64,000 bases of DNA from Sipunculus nudus (GCA_026874595.1 CM049306.1:38812019-38876018); one strand, 5' to 3'. Shown: positions 36,301 through 50,200, numbered from the stretch's first letter. Numbers and translations are program-made. Notes: a model not told the origin generated them from the letters alone.

Positions 36301-36802
36301 TAGTATCGCATGATGTTTGCCTTAAGACGGCTGGTAAAATGTTCCAATTACTACACGCACTGAACTTTATTTAAACACATTTAATTTCAGAAAGAGATAG
36401 TTGTCGGACAAAATCCATGTCTCCATGTCAGATTCCTCGGATGACTATATATGCATATATATATAACCCCACGTGCTTTCTTTTAAACTTTTAAATGGAA
36501 CATGAACAATTGCTGTGGTTTAATATACAGTGCTGTAGACTGTTGAAATTAAACAAAGGCCCGGTCTCCAGAAAAGGGTACTAATACGGCCTATCGCAAC
36601 CCAAACTGTTACAAGCACTATTTTTCACTACATCACGGGTTGCAAAAAAAGAGTTATCACGTACTTTATTGAAATAACGTGCAAAGGTAACAATTATTAT
36701 TACATTAGGGGTAATGGTAATTTGCATAGGCTATTGTGTAGGTGTGTAGCTGTGTAACTTTATATACTGAGATTATAGAAAATTATGTGTTTGACGGTCG
36801 CA

Positions 36803-36804
<2 letters not shown>

Positions 36805-36851
<47 letters not shown>
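36805..36851. repeat. (TA)n microsatellite
   Basis: About 47 bp of TA repeats between segments A and B. Confidence 0.97.
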
Positions 36852-36852
<1 letters not shown>

Positions 36853-38983
36853 TACATTTCTTATAGTTACATACTAAACCTTTTTAATTTTCAAGCTTAT
36901 CCGCTATTTTGATAGAAACAATTCACATATCCAATTTAACAAACAAATGTAGTTCAAAGTAATAGCGTTCACAGAAAATGGCCTCATTTGATCTAGAATA
37001 TGAAGTCAAGCTTACCATTTTTCTAACCTGTTCGAGAACTTGGTCGAAACAGTTTGTATACCAGATCTGGGGAAAGTGCAGTGTTTCAAAAGTTATCACA
37101 TTCACAAGATATACTAAAAAATATACCTATAGTTCGGCCGATTTAACCTTGAAGTTTCAGGCCAAGATGAACAGTTTTAGAACTCATCCAAAAATTTGGT
37201 TGAAAGAACTTTCAAAAGTCACGTAATATATTCTGAGTGGTTCAACAGTTAGCGCTATAACAGTAAACACATACACTACACTGACGACTATGGACATCGA
37301 CCAAACACTTCATGTCTCAAGGGAGGGGAGACATAATACGAGTTTGACCAGATACTCGGTAATAGGTTCTTAATTTCAGGAGAAGAAAGTCATTCTTTTG
37401 CAACAGGAGATAAATTGAAATTTCATCTCGTCCACCAATGGGATACAAGAACCAACGCAAAAGGTTTGGTCAAAACTATCCGTAACCCAGTAAGGCTTTT
37501 AAACCTAACTTGAGTCGTGATACAAGTCATGCGGATGAATTCATTACAATGGTCTTCCGCCATCTTGCATTTATTTCTTGGTAAACAGCTTAACATGAGA
37601 TAAAGAATGATGAATTAACACAATAGAACATATGTGAACTCACAACCCAAACTTAAAATCCCGTCACTATTGTTATGAGTCATTTCCTGTATCGCGTACA
37701 AGTTGTCTTTCATCAAGTAAGCGGTGGGAGAAAAATTCAACAAACATGCCGAGGAAATTTTCTCGCTCATAGTAGGTGTTTTTAGAAAGTATACAATAAA
37801 GCTGACGATTGGTCTTCTGCAAGTGACAGCGTGCTTGTAGGCCATTAGGCGTTGTCAAAACATATTTACACCCTGACCGTCTTAATGGGCTTTCGTCCTT
37901 GAAGAATGAAAAGGTACTCTTACAGCCAACTTCCAGGGCAGGGTTAAGGTCTAATGTGCATTTGAACAAATTCTGCTGTCATCGACGGATTAATGCATGT
38001 TTGACCTGACGTTTGACTAAGACACACACCCACTTGCATGTTCTGCAAATGTGAACAACAAGTGACTCTCGATCCCTTTGCACTAGTTTCTTACACCAGC
38101 ATCCAATAAAGGTTAATGCCCCAATTCATCCACGTAGCCCATTTGCATAATTTTGAAATGACCACAATTGTCGCTGCACTATATCACCATGCATTTACAA
38201 TAAACAACTCTGGAAACCGTTGTATCACGTAAACTGTCCAGGGAAGCACGTGCATAAGTTCCTGTTCATATTTACAACACCGCATCACGAATATTACACC
38301 GCAAAATAGATCAACAGGTTTATCAATATATAAAATATCTTTCACTAACAAATACCTTCTGATGATTATATATGGAATGGATGTTGTAGATTCATACTCA
38401 AAATTTGCTCAGTTTACTTATTTTTTGTAATTTACATTCACTTCTCAGGCGTAAGACATCTCGATTTCGGCGTAAATGCGTGCTGTGTAAATGAATGTGC
38501 ATGCGCAGGTGTATCCTTGACATTCATAGATATAGACCTGCTATGTTGAGGATATCATGCAGCAAGTGTGCAGGCCGTAGACTGTCTAATGTCAGAGGAC
38601 CGAAATGGCTCTAGGGCAAGACCTGAGAGAGAATTCTTTAATTGCAGGACCGAAAAATTATCATGGGTTTGGTCAGAATGCTCGTACAAGTGCGTCCACA
38701 GTTTTTGTTCAGTTTTAATGACCCACGGAACAAGTCATCGGAGACCTGGAGTCCGTGACACTAAACAACAGAAGACATAAAAGAGAATGACAGTTTGCAA
38801 TTAACGGCCCCGAATGAACATCGCAAACACCAGCTTTAAAATCCAGAGGAAGTAACTCATGTTTACCCCGCCTGCGACAGGAAAATAAAAACAAACAAGC
38901 AAGTATTGACATTCTAATTTTCCTAACAGTTGCAAGTTTAATCTCGATTGGACACCATCCTCGATTGAGCACACACAATAACA

Positions 38984-39463
38984 ACCAATCTGACTCCTGT
39001 TGGGTACTTCTCTGGCCGAGTCTAAGGGTTTATTCTTATTTGCAAAAAACATGGTTCTTATCCCGATTCCTGAACCTCAGATTACAATTAAATGAATTTG
39101 GGGTCACAGAAAGATCTTTATTAGTGCACATATGTCACTGCTTTCAGATCCTTTGCCGGCAATTTGAGGTCAGCCTTTCATAAATCTTGAGTCATTCGTG
39201 AGTGCAGGCAAAGAGACTTAAGTTAAATTGGTGACCTTCACGCATACTCACAGGCTGAACATACATGTTTATACATACACAAATATATACATATATGTGC
39301 TTGTAAACTCTTCTTCTTGATGTCATTTCAAAGTCAAACGAAAATAATGATCTCAATATAAATTGCCTCCATGATCTGTCAATAAAGCCTATCCAAATGT
39401 TCCAGTTGTGTGGGTTTGTCTGAATTTGTGTCATGAAAAAGCGCCGCTTTTGTATAATCTCGT
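38984..39463 (+). repeat. Segment B, left copy of a 480-bp direct duplication
   Basis: Identical, as far as I can read, to 39963-40442 at a constant offset of 979 bp. The open frames in it are shared by both copies for that reason and match nothing I know. Confidence 0.93.
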
Positions 39464-39966
39464 TTAAAACTATTATGATTATGGACATGTGAAACGTTTT
39501 CAGCAATACGTGTAGCGTCACTAGTTCGACAGTTCATCCACGCCTCTGCCATTCACAGTAGTCAAAAACAAAACGTGTCTATTTCATATGAGATGCAAAC
39601 AAAAGAAAACCCCAGTAAAATGAACTTAAAAAAATTTATGAAAGTCTGCAAAAAATTTTTTAAACTACCTCCTGGCCAGGTGTGAAAGCAGTTTAAAGCG
39701 GTAAGAAAAAGCTTCAACTGCAACGAAACACGCTCAAAATGAATTGCATTGGTGATGTTCGAAAAGAGCATTATATATTCATTGCCGTTGGCCAGCGATG
39801 AGATCACAACATTGGAATCCGATTGCACGCCCGAGTCCAGGCTACTCGAGTCCCATATTCTAATGCGTGTCCGTGAGGTTCAATTCCAAGTCATCTAGAA
39901 ACAAAGTCCGAGTCTCATAATTCTCCTTACTAAAAAAAAAGATTAAAAGGCGATTCGAGACTACCA
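39461..39966 (-). repeat. Segment A', inverted insertion between the two B copies
   Basis: Reverse complement of 35790-36300. It overlaps B-left by CGT (39461-39463) and B-right by ACCA (39963-39966), so both junctions show 3-4 bp microhomology. Confidence 0.93.
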
Positions 39967-40442
39967 ATCTGACTCCTGTTGGGTACTTCTCTGGCCGAGT
40001 CTAAGGGTTTATTCTTATTTGCAAAAAACATGGTTCTTATCCCGATTCCTGAACCTCAGATTACAATTAAATGAATTTGGGGTCACAGAAAGATCTTTAT
40101 TAGTGCACATATGTCACTGCTTTCAGATCCTTTGCCGGCAATTTGAGGTCAGCCTTTCATAAATCTTGAGTCATTCGTGAGTGCAGGCAAAGAGACTTAA
40201 GTTAAATTGGTGACCTTCACGCATACTCACAGGCTGAACATACATGTTTATACATACACAAATATATACATATATGTGCTTGTAAACTCTTCTTCTTGAT
40301 GTCATTTCAAAGTCAAACGAAAATAATGATCTCAATATAAATTGCCTCCATGATCTGTCAATAAAGCCTATCCAAATGTTCCAGTTGTGTGGGTTTGTCT
40401 GAATTTGTGTCATGAAAAAGCGCCGCTTTTGTATAATCTCGT
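39963..40442 (+). repeat. Segment B, right copy
   Basis: Second copy of 38984-39463. It ends at ATAATCTCGT and is followed by unique sequence and a (CT)n tract, presumably the original right flank of B. Confidence 0.93.
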
Positions 40443-40448
40443 GGAGAA

Positions 40449-40451
<3 letters not shown>

Positions 40452-40501
<50 letters not shown>
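40452..40501. repeat. (CT)n microsatellite
   Basis: About 50 bp of TC repeats just right of segment B-right. Confidence 0.97.
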
Positions 40502-40504
<3 letters not shown>

Positions 40505-41419
40505 GGGGATTCATGCTTATATTATCAATACACCACAGGTCAGACTTTCAGGCACTCAGGGTGGAAAGTCCATATTCCCATACCCGGGATGAATGCAGAC
40601 AGGCCGCTAACCAGTCAAGGTTGACACGATAAGTCACACGATTTTACCGCTAAAAGGCCACACGACCCCATTTATATTCATTTTCTACAACCGTAAATAT
40701 ATCACTGCTACATGTACTTTGGCTGGCGAGTTTCTCTGGGGAGTTACAGTATAACAGTATCTAATTTTATGCATTCCCGCATGTCAGTTACATCAATCAA
40801 AAGTGTTTAGACATTGCTTTTTTGGACTAAGTAAAATTTCTTATTAAGTGATACACAAAAAGAGATTTATTTATCAGAATTTAGCTGTATCGTTAACAGT
40901 AGAGATTCTATATTTTTATACAGGTCTGTAAAAGCGATAATTAAGATAGGCAAAACATAAATATCCCTGACAGAAAATTTGTATTTTTTTGTGATTTGAA
41001 TAACAAACATAAATAGCTTGGTTTACACAATTCTCCCAAACGTTGCCTCTATGACAGCTATAGCATATGGGCTCATGCAATTGTATGGTCCCGATTAAAT
41101 ACGTATTCGTGCCAGCATTCAACAAACTGTTACAAAATAATGTTTCTTCAGAGATTTGGCGTGGAAATCCAACATAATGCCAAGTTAAAAGAAACTCTAT
41201 TTACTCTTTTTTTATAATCTCATATTAATTTTAAGATCAAACTCAACACTTCAAGTGCTTGTGCTCATATAATTTTGCCTTTCAATAAAAAGCTTTATAC
41301 CGAATTGTGACCATATTCAATCATAAACATTTATGCGAGAACAAAATGATTTAAATTTTTTTTTCGGTAGATTTGGCGTTACAGATCTAGGTTAAGGTAA
41401 CGAATTTTATATTAAGGCA

Positions 41420-42030
41420 ATATTTGCATGTTTAACTCGAACATTTCGTTGAGTTGAGCATATCAAATCAGTCCCTTATTTTGGAATGTTATACCAAGCA
41501 CGGCTAATACTACTGTTTATTTATATTTAAGTAAAACGAGCTTCTGAGTGCACCAGCAGTTAAAATTAATTAAAAATCAAAGTGTTGCTTGTGCCAGCCC
41601 TATGAAATATACCTCACGAGACCATAAATGATCAATCGGCGAAAAATATATACGTCTGGCTAGGGCGATTCGCGAAAAGTGAATTTCTTGTGACTTTCGA
41701 AAACGTTGCCCGTGATACAATATCAAACTATAATCTACTATCGCCGGGAGTTGCATTGATACATTGAATTGAGTTTGTACAGCTGTCACGAGTACCTCTA
41801 CCAGTGTTGACCAGGCTTGGGAAGAATACAAACACAGGTTACACATGAATATGTTTGCACAGAAGACACCAACACATTTATTAATGCATTTAGCCGTCTA
41901 ATGACAGACCAAACTCAAAAACATTGTGTACACGATTGCAGGATCAGATATATTAATAATATAGTCCAGTTGTGTTTGACAGGCAAATAAAAGAGCTCAG
42001 TGATAACTTTTGTGTTGCTCTGTCAAAATG
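41420..42030 (+). repeat. Diverged segmental duplication, unit 1
   Basis: Blocks such as TTGCTTGTGCCAGCCC, CACGAGTACCTC, TGACAGACCAAAC, GTGTACACGA and GAGCTCAGTGATA recur in the same order in 42055-43000. Noncoding as far as seen. Confidence 0.65.
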
Positions 42031-42054
42031 ATCATATACATTTCTCACAAAACA

Positions 42055-43800
42055 GCGGGCAATATTTACATGCTTAACTGAAATTTCCTGCATGTTGATC
42101 ATGTCATATCGTACCTATACATGTATTGGCAATGCTACCAAGATTTTATTTTCCTATCAGTATAGTGAGAACATGGGTGAGCCAGCTGTTAAAATTCATT
42201 AAATATTACAGTTTTGCTTGTGTCAACCCGATGGAATAAACCTCGCGCGAGACAATAAAAGATCAATCCACAGGCGGCCCGCAACCTTTTTTGTAAGTGT
42301 TTCATACCAACGTTTCCGCACAAGGATTTAGGAAAAGGGGGATCTGGGGGGATAAAACCTAAAAAGAAGGTCCTCAGGTCCGGAAAATGGAAGTCCAGGC
42401 CGCTAAATTGTCTGAAACTCTTAAACAAAAGGTTGCTTCGGCTGCAAAAGGGGGGTCCGGACCCCCCTGGACGCCCCCCCCCCCCCCCGGGTCCGCTTCT
42501 GAAGTTTACGGCTTTGATCCTCCCCCCCCCCCTTTTCCGGATCTGTAGCTACTTTTTTGTCATAAGACCGCTCGGTTGAACCCCTCCTTTTCCTTAATCC
42601 TGGATCCGCTATATAATATAAAGGATCAAAATATTCTGCTGTCGCCAGGAATATCACATTGACACAGCACTTGCAGTGAGTTTTGTACTGATGTAACGAG
42701 TACCTCAAAAAGTGCAGAACAGGTTAGGAGGTATGGGGTGGGGGAGTACATACTACCTTTAGAGTACCAAAAACATATGAATATGCCTATGGATATGCCA
42801 GAGAACACAAATACATAACAATTGTTGGCAATGTATGAATTTATCCGTCTGATGACAGATCATACCCACCAATTTGTGTACACGAGTGCAAGGTCGTTCA
42901 AAATAATAAAACAGCCGTGTTTGATAGGGAAATAATGGAGCTCAGAGATACCTTTGTGTCGAAGACCGTTCACAGTTCACATGCACCTTATATCAGTCGT
43001 TGAGGATCGCAGGTCGTGCGCCATTTGTATGGGTGTATGCATATGTTTATCCACATAAACAGTATCGAAGGCCATTCAACTGACAAATTCGAGGGGATGG
43101 GCGCCTGGGATTCGTAGAGAGCGCACAGTTTGGTTAGCCGTAGAACATGACTTACAAGCCTTTTCCAACAAAGTGATGGGGTAACAGTCATAATAATTGA
43201 ATGTCCAATATAATTGCCTCTTCAGACAGTTGATGGTAATTTTTCAGTAGAAAACATTGCGCGTCTTATTCTTAACGTGTCTTACGTGTTCTGTGGAAAC
43301 AGAATACTGACATAATTGCAGTGTCCCCAGTTAACACCTCTTTCTTTTAAAAATTTTTACTTTTCCTGAGGGAATACGTCACCCGCGAGAAGTCGTTTCT
43401 ACTCAAAACGAACCCCTTCCTGTTGGGCATTGTGGGACGGCCCGGACTACTTGCCTCATCTGTTCAATTTTAAATCAAAATGTTATACATTTCAAGGAAT
43501 CACCTTCTGTTTACATTTCACAAGCGAATGCTAACTCTTCACCACAACAAGAAAACTGAGCTTTCCGGTACGGGGCTTTTAGAAAACAAAGAGCAGCGCA
43601 GGGGTGCGTAAAATGCCCGTTATATTTCTTGTGATCTCTGATCTCAATTAATATGCATCGATTTGGGCGGGAATTAAACACTAAGGTGAGATATCATATT
43701 GGCTAATATTTCTGTTGAGTTTCATCGAAATCCATGAAATTCCTGCAAAGTTACCGCAGTGACACCGTAAAGAAGCTTGGTGACCTCTGACATCATTAAA
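42055..43800 (+). repeat. Diverged segmental duplication, unit 2
   Basis: Contains TTGCTTGTGTCAACCC, AACGAGTACCTC, TGACAGATCATAC, GTGTACACGAGTGCAAGGTC and GAGCTCAGAGATACC, parallel to unit 1. It is interrupted by the GC-rich repeat at 42420-42611. Its right half (GGGGTGCGTAAAATGCCCGT, TTACCGCAGTGACAC) parallels unit 3. Confidence 0.65.
42420..42611. repeat. GC-rich palindromic repeat remnant
   Basis: It holds the perfect 18-bp palindrome GGGGGGTCCGGACCCCCC (42450-42467), long C runs and, at the right end, CCTGGATCCGCTA, resembling the ends of the element at 62909. It interrupts the diverged duplication at 42055-43800. Confidence 0.5.
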
Positions 43801-44641
43801 TATGTGTTGATTTTGCATAGGGGTAATGGATAATGGGTAACAGTTATGGGTAATGTCACAGAACATCAGTGTACTGAGTTTATTAAAAATATCTTCATTT
43901 TCAATAGAGAAGTGAGCCCTACGAAATCTTTTACATGACGTTTTAGGATCAAAGGTGGCATGTAACCTTGACCTTTAACGCTCTAAATCATATGGGAGAT
44001 TTCCAACCCCCCACCCCCCATAGAATACATATATGAAGTTAAAAACAATAGGTTTAGTGTAGTCTCAGGTATAAAAAAAGTTATTTCAAAACTTTAACCT
44101 GAGGTAGGTTGGGATCTGTACAAACTTTGTTCGTTAACTTAAGTGCTAATAACTGTTGCAAAATAAAAATATGGAAAAGTTTTAATAGCTGTGCTCGGTA
44201 CTGTCATTTTACCTCAGTGTACTGAGTTTAAACAGAATAAAATTATCTTCATAAGAATTGGAACAATGAGCCTCACAAGAATTTTTTTAACCGGACTTGT
44301 TCATGAACGACGGCCTGTGACATGGACTTTTGGACCTCAAGATAGCGGGGTTGGGGGGAGGGGGTCCATACTACATATACAACACATATGTGTAATATGA
44401 AAGCTATCGGGTGGGTGGTTGCCGAGTTACAAAATATTTTACCTGGAGTGATTACGACAACGACGCTGGGGGTACGGTATAAGCTTTCCTGAACTTCGTT
44501 CCGGAAAACTGAAAACAACCATGTTCCCAATGTACTTTAACGGACTACATTAGTCTCTTCAATACATTTATACCTATATCTGCGTATGTAGAAAATTTTT
44601 TGCATTGTTGGCTGCAGATTTGACGCCCCTAAACCCTAACC

Positions 44642-44675
44642 AGCAGAATCGTACTCTTGCGAGTCCGATTCTGCT
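44642..44675. repeat. 34-base near-perfect hairpin
   Basis: AGCAGAATCG and CGATTCTGCT form a perfect 10-bp outer stem; TACTC and GAGTC extend it with one mismatch around a TTGC loop. It follows CCCTAAACCCTAAC. Confidence 0.8.
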
Positions 44676-45174
44676 AAGTATGGAAAGCGATCGTTACTTT
44701 GAGATACCGTTATGAGAGTAGCCGAGACTAGTCTACATGCGGAGTGTTTGTTATTAAATGGAAGCACATAAGATTGGTGCGGCAAACCCTAGTGGTTATT
44801 GGTCTGAATTAACGGAGCAGTAAACGATGTTTAATGGGTTGCAAAAACCGGAGTACAAATTCTATTAGAACAGAAGTACGAGAAATCTGGGTCCCGCACA
44901 ACTGATAAATTGAGAATTATTACAACCATTCAACGAATCTGACACGTGTAATTAATCATTGGTTGACACTTTAAAAATCTGGAATACTCGGCAGCGCATT
45001 AACTAGTGCAGTGGGTACGGGTTCCTGTTTGTTGATGACGACGGACCTGAATCGAACCTCAGGTCAATGTCTTTTCAGCAATAAAACAAAATATTTAATT
45101 CGGGAGGAAATGCAGGATGTAGTTTAAATGGGCAGTGTTTTCTTATTCCTTCCGGTTGTAAAAGATAATCTTGC

Positions 45175-45400
45175 TGCTCTCTCTAAAATCCTCACTCTCA
45201 TTTTGTCTCTCCCTTTCTCTCTCCCCCTTTCCTCACTCTCTCCTTTTATGACTCTCCTTTTCTCCCTTACGAAACTGTCTCGATTTGTCCCTCCTTTTCT
45301 GTCTCACTTTCCTCGCTCTCTCCTTTGTCTCTTCTTTTCTCTCTCACTTTCCTCACTCTTTCCTTCCCTCTCTTACCCCCGCCCCTTGTCTCGTCCAAAG
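45175..45400. repeat. Polypyrimidine tract
   Basis: About 225 bp of almost pure C/T with CTCTCCCTTTCT-like words. The open frame through it is compositional. Confidence 0.85.
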
Positions 45401-46199
45401 CCGCTTTATTCCGATTCGCTCTACTGCTCTACAATAACATCTTGAGATTAACCCTTATGGAAGGCCGTGTAAGTTTCCAAATAGGACACCCATTTGGAAT
45501 CGTATGAGTTACTTTTTAGTCGGTGTTAACATAAGATAATAACTTTTCGTTGTCTTTGGATATTTTATAAAACTTATGAAAGGATTTGCACCAATGTAAT
45601 GCTCAATTGCCCTACACATCCATTATTATACTTAAGGGCCTAATATTTACATAAAGAAGCCGCCATAATTATATGAAGTGTCCCACAGTCCTTTGCAACT
45701 GTTGGAACTTTGGGCGCTAATAGGGGTCCGTGCAGGGAACAACGGACGATCAACGTTATGTAAGTTTGTTATGTTTAATCACTGCGGGCTTAAAAGGATT
45801 TTTAGGGGAACATGCTTCATCAAAATACTAAGGTAAAACGAGGTAATGTTGCCAGAAATGCCCATTTACTGCCAAAGAAACGAACGGATGTATTTGATGT
45901 GTTTATTTAACACTTTCAACGTTTTAATTGCGCCTTCTACAATTTCACCATTACACAGCCTAAATGAAAAGGTCATTCCTATAAATTGTTGGGATCACAC
46001 TTGTGGATTCCGCAACAGCCCCGACCGCTCCCACAGTCCTATTATTCCAGTTGATTTACGCAATATTTGTTTAAAGTCATTTCAATCTTAGCCTGTATTC
46101 ATTCATTACCTTTTTGTAGCATTGGCAAGGGCAATTCGTCCGTAATTTCTTCGGTTATTTCGGTTGTGCAAATTAAAGGATAATGCAAAACTATGGTTC

Positions 46200-47270
46200 A
46201 TGTTCGCTTTGAAGAATATTGACAAAGCACTTACAATTAGTTTACACTGTTTTTTTTAATTTCCTATAAACAGGAAACAAACAGAAACAACAGGAAAATA
46301 TGAAAATACGATTTCTCCGAGGGTACGAGTTACACTTTAATTTCTGACATAAAAGTCGTCTGCACAGACGGAACAAAGCCGTCAATGCATATGACTGACC
46401 AAATACACACCACCTTGCGTTAATGCACAAGTTCAAGGTCGGACTAACTTATTATATATTTAACCAGCCGTGTTTGAAAGGATATTAGATAACATCTTTG
46501 GAAGTGACACCTTTGTCTGATAAGCTCGAATGGGTCTATCTTGATGACCATGTGTAGTTCACCTGCACTTTTTCCAGGCAATCTGGCCATCAGCAATGAA
46601 TTCAGGGCCGCGGCCGGGGTCATGTATGTGTGTTCATGTGTTTATATCTGTTTTACTCCAGGCAAAGTGGCACAATTAGTCCCGTTTCCGTTAACGTGAC
46701 GTAACAGGTATCGAGGACATGACCGTCAAGGCAAATATCGCCTCCCAGAGGGCGGAGAGTTCGGTGCGATGAACCCGAATAAATGGTCTGCCTTAAGACC
46801 AACCACAAAATAGCACAGTATTTAATTATATCAGACATGACAGAAATAGGAAAATATTTACAGGACGGGTGTTCATGGGGACATTAGGCTGCTCTTCGTG
46901 CAGGTGCTGATAAATTATGATATATTACTTTGTAAAAAATATGAAACATTGTTATTGCTCTCTCTCTCTCTCTCTCTCTCTCAGCTATAATTACTTTTTG
47001 GAAGACGTAAACAGTGAATATATATCCACACACTACATTAATAACAGGAGCACCACAAAGGGTGCATAAAACGCCCGTCGCATATCTTGTGACCTCTGAC
47101 TTTATTAAACATGCGTGGATTCTGCTCATCATCGAACTCGGTGGATTTCTTTGGGAAATAGTTATGGTGAGTATAGTGAAAATCCATGCATCAGAGCTCC
47201 GGTAAGTTATCGTGGAGACACTAAAAGTTAACGGAGGGAAGTACGGACCGTGGGTATACCATATAATACG
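46200..47270 (+). repeat. Diverged segmental duplication, unit 3
   Basis: CAGCCGTGTTTGAAAGG, GACACCTTTGTC, GGGTGCATAAAACGCCCGTC and AGTTATCGTGGAGACAC follow the order of unit 2. A (CT)n tract (46959-46982) lies inside. Edges approximate. Confidence 0.55.
46959..46982. repeat. (CT)n microsatellite
   Basis: About 24 bp of CT repeats inside duplication unit 3. Confidence 0.95.
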
Positions 47271-50200
47271 TCCCGTCATAGACGGGTGTATAAATATATA
47301 TTTAGCAATTCCTTAGCTTTTCACAGTGGATCCCCGAATGACATCTGCAATGTGCTTGTTAAACCCCAACTAGTCTGATTTAAGTGCCATTTAATCGGCA
47401 GGGACGAAAAAATATTCTGAATCCTATCAAATCTAGGTAAACTAAAAGCAACCCATACATTATTAACAAGATCTGCTTTACCTAAATACCAAAAATATAA
47501 CTCCTAGGCCTCGTGGTTAAAGATGGAAAACAATATCAAAGCATGTTGAAGGCTTATCTTATATACATTATGATCATCTAAAACATCGTCATATAAATGA
47601 CATTTCTTCCAAATATTTCAATCGGGCGCCTTGAACGTATGCGCATCGGCTGTAGCCTTTTAAAAAAGTGTTCCTCGAAAGGGCTGACCCCTTCAATCTT
47701 ATATAATATATTCACATGCCATAAATAGTCTATTTCTTACCTTTTGGCACAAATGCTTCCACAAATTAGTTGTTCACGAATTATAAATAGTTCATGGAAT
47801 GGTTGGTTGTGTCACTATAAAATATCCTATGTATAGACCAAGATCTACTTCTTGCAGGATGTCGAAGCGGTTAGTTCTTCTCATTTCCACATTTTCGCCT
47901 AACTTGTCCCTCACTATTATGTCAAAACTCAAGGGTAAACATCTGCATATCTACTTTATCTGTCTATAGTGGATCCGCGTTTCCATGTACATGAAAGAAC
48001 TCATTTCAGAACCATTTTCTAGAGGAAACGCGCGACCAGTAAAGGGTGCTGAGGTTTTTAAAAAGAACATTTATATGGTCGGCTTTCTCGGGACAATTTC
48101 CGCTCCAAACGGTGCCCTCTAGAATATAAGCGAGCTGCATTTGCTTTTTCCTGGAATACGGGGCCCTGATTTCATGAATGTTAGTGACACACAAGCAGAA
48201 ATATCATAATTACAACCCACGTAAATGTGAAACATTATTGAATATAATAAAATACATTTAACATACATGTCACAGGAGAGGCCATTTACACACAATAATG
48301 ACACGCTAAACATGCCTATAATTAATAGTATACACAGGTCAAAGCTGGGAAAGGGCAAGAAGACACAAAAATGACGGAAAGCTTATCCCCTGTTTAAGGT
48401 CTGGCTGCTCAGTGGATATTTTTTATGAAAGTTTTTTAAACCTTCCAAAACATGGACCATAGAATGATTTAAAATTGATACTGTGTGTATATTTATTTTT
48501 ACTTTAAATGACAATGGCACTCAAGGTTTCTACGATAATCACCGGGCCATCTACTTGGTGATTTACGATATAAGGTAAAATACATGCATGGCAGAAAAGG
48601 TCGAAATGGTAGAAACTATAAACAAGTCCATTCAATTTGGTACTACTGCAAATAATCATAAAAAACAAAGAGAATAGTGTCTCTACATTTTTCCAAAATG
48701 TGTGTCTTAAAGTTTCAAACTACCCCCTACATCCACGACCCAAATCGTTTACACGGTTTTTTTCTTAATTGTACGCAGCTCGGTTTCTTGAACTCAAGCT
48801 TGCAATTAAATTAAGTTTATTTACATGAATTTTGCATTTGTTTGTAGTCAGATCAAAATCTAGAAGACAGACTATATATCAAAACATCATAGGTGCAACA
48901 GTAAAGTTATGTGCCCCGTCTGACTGTCTGGGAGTTTTAAATCATATTTTGGCCAGTAGCTCGCAGAATATAGGTCTCCATGACCTAATTTCAGGTTCCC
49001 ATGGAAATCAGCCTAGGACTACCCTGAATATAATTTGAAGTTTCTAGGTCTAACGGTAATGGTTTACGGTTATACACACGTCGTCAAGATAGGTCTGGAA
49101 TGGAACCTCATTCCCTTATAATTAATTAACATTTTATAAATTTAATAGTAAATTGTCATATCATTCTATAAAGTACAGGTAAAGCAGGAGTCTGAAATGC
49201 GTTGAACCCACTTCGAACATTGTTTGTGGAAAGTGACCCCTCCGATAGTCCACATATACTTTATCTGTATAAAGGGTAGAGAAATACATATAAAGGCCTA
49301 CATATCAGAATATGCATTTGCGTGTTGCTTATATTTCTTTCTCTTTTTGGATGTGTTTGGACGATATTATTTTTTTATATCATGATAATTATTCAAATTT
49401 TATCGCGATATACCGTGATATTGCGATATAATTTATAACATATAAGAGCATTAGCGAGCCATCAATATAGATATTAATAACAGCCACCTTTAAAGTCTTG
49501 ACATTAAACAAGGGGTTAACTATTTATAACATTTATATCCATTGTACCAGTACCACAGAATAGACTCATTAAGTGATGTAAGTTGCATGAAGGCGCTGCA
49601 GGTGTGCAAGTTTGAGGCCCGGGAACTCTATTCCCCCATCGTCAAATAACGCTTGTCAGAACTCTCCACCATGTTTCCTATAACTATACATAAAAGCCGG
49701 AGAATCACGGCGAATTTTCGGAGAGCGAGTCATATCCATCATGGCTAATATTTAAGTCCCATTTAATATGGCAAAATATACAACCCGTATCCGGTGGTGA
49801 CACTGTAATGTTGACATTTTCGTTCCATGCAATAATAGGATAAATGTGTTTCTTATTATTCTTTTTGTTTAACTTATTTTCTCATGTAATTCTCCAGCTT
49901 TTGTCCTCTCTGGTTCGTACTGCTACTTCCGAACATTTCCGACTCATACCGAAGTACACATGAAGTTCGACCCACACGCACGTATTCAAATATATGTTTA
50001 TTAAATAAATATGATTCTTGAAAATAAATTTACTTTGAACATGGACAGACTTGATATCAGTTTTCCACGAAAATACACGTCACGGGCTTGCTTGTGAACC
50101 AAAATCATGGACAAAAACGCATATCGTGATATCGCGATAACAGGAAAGTTGACGGTCTGATTATTGTAGCTGTCAGATATCGAGAAAATACCTCATATCG

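Noticed and set aside
39192-39521. A roughly 100-codon minus-strand protein present twice
   Set aside because: Both copies lie in duplicated segment B; the frame runs through TATA-rich sequence and is not conserved beyond the duplication.
44628-44640. Telomere-like CCCTAAACCCTAA
   Set aside because: Fewer than two units, with no array; chance or element end.
45128-45445. A 105-codon plus-strand frame rich in Leu, Ser and Pro
   Set aside because: It lies in the polypyrimidine tract and reflects composition only.
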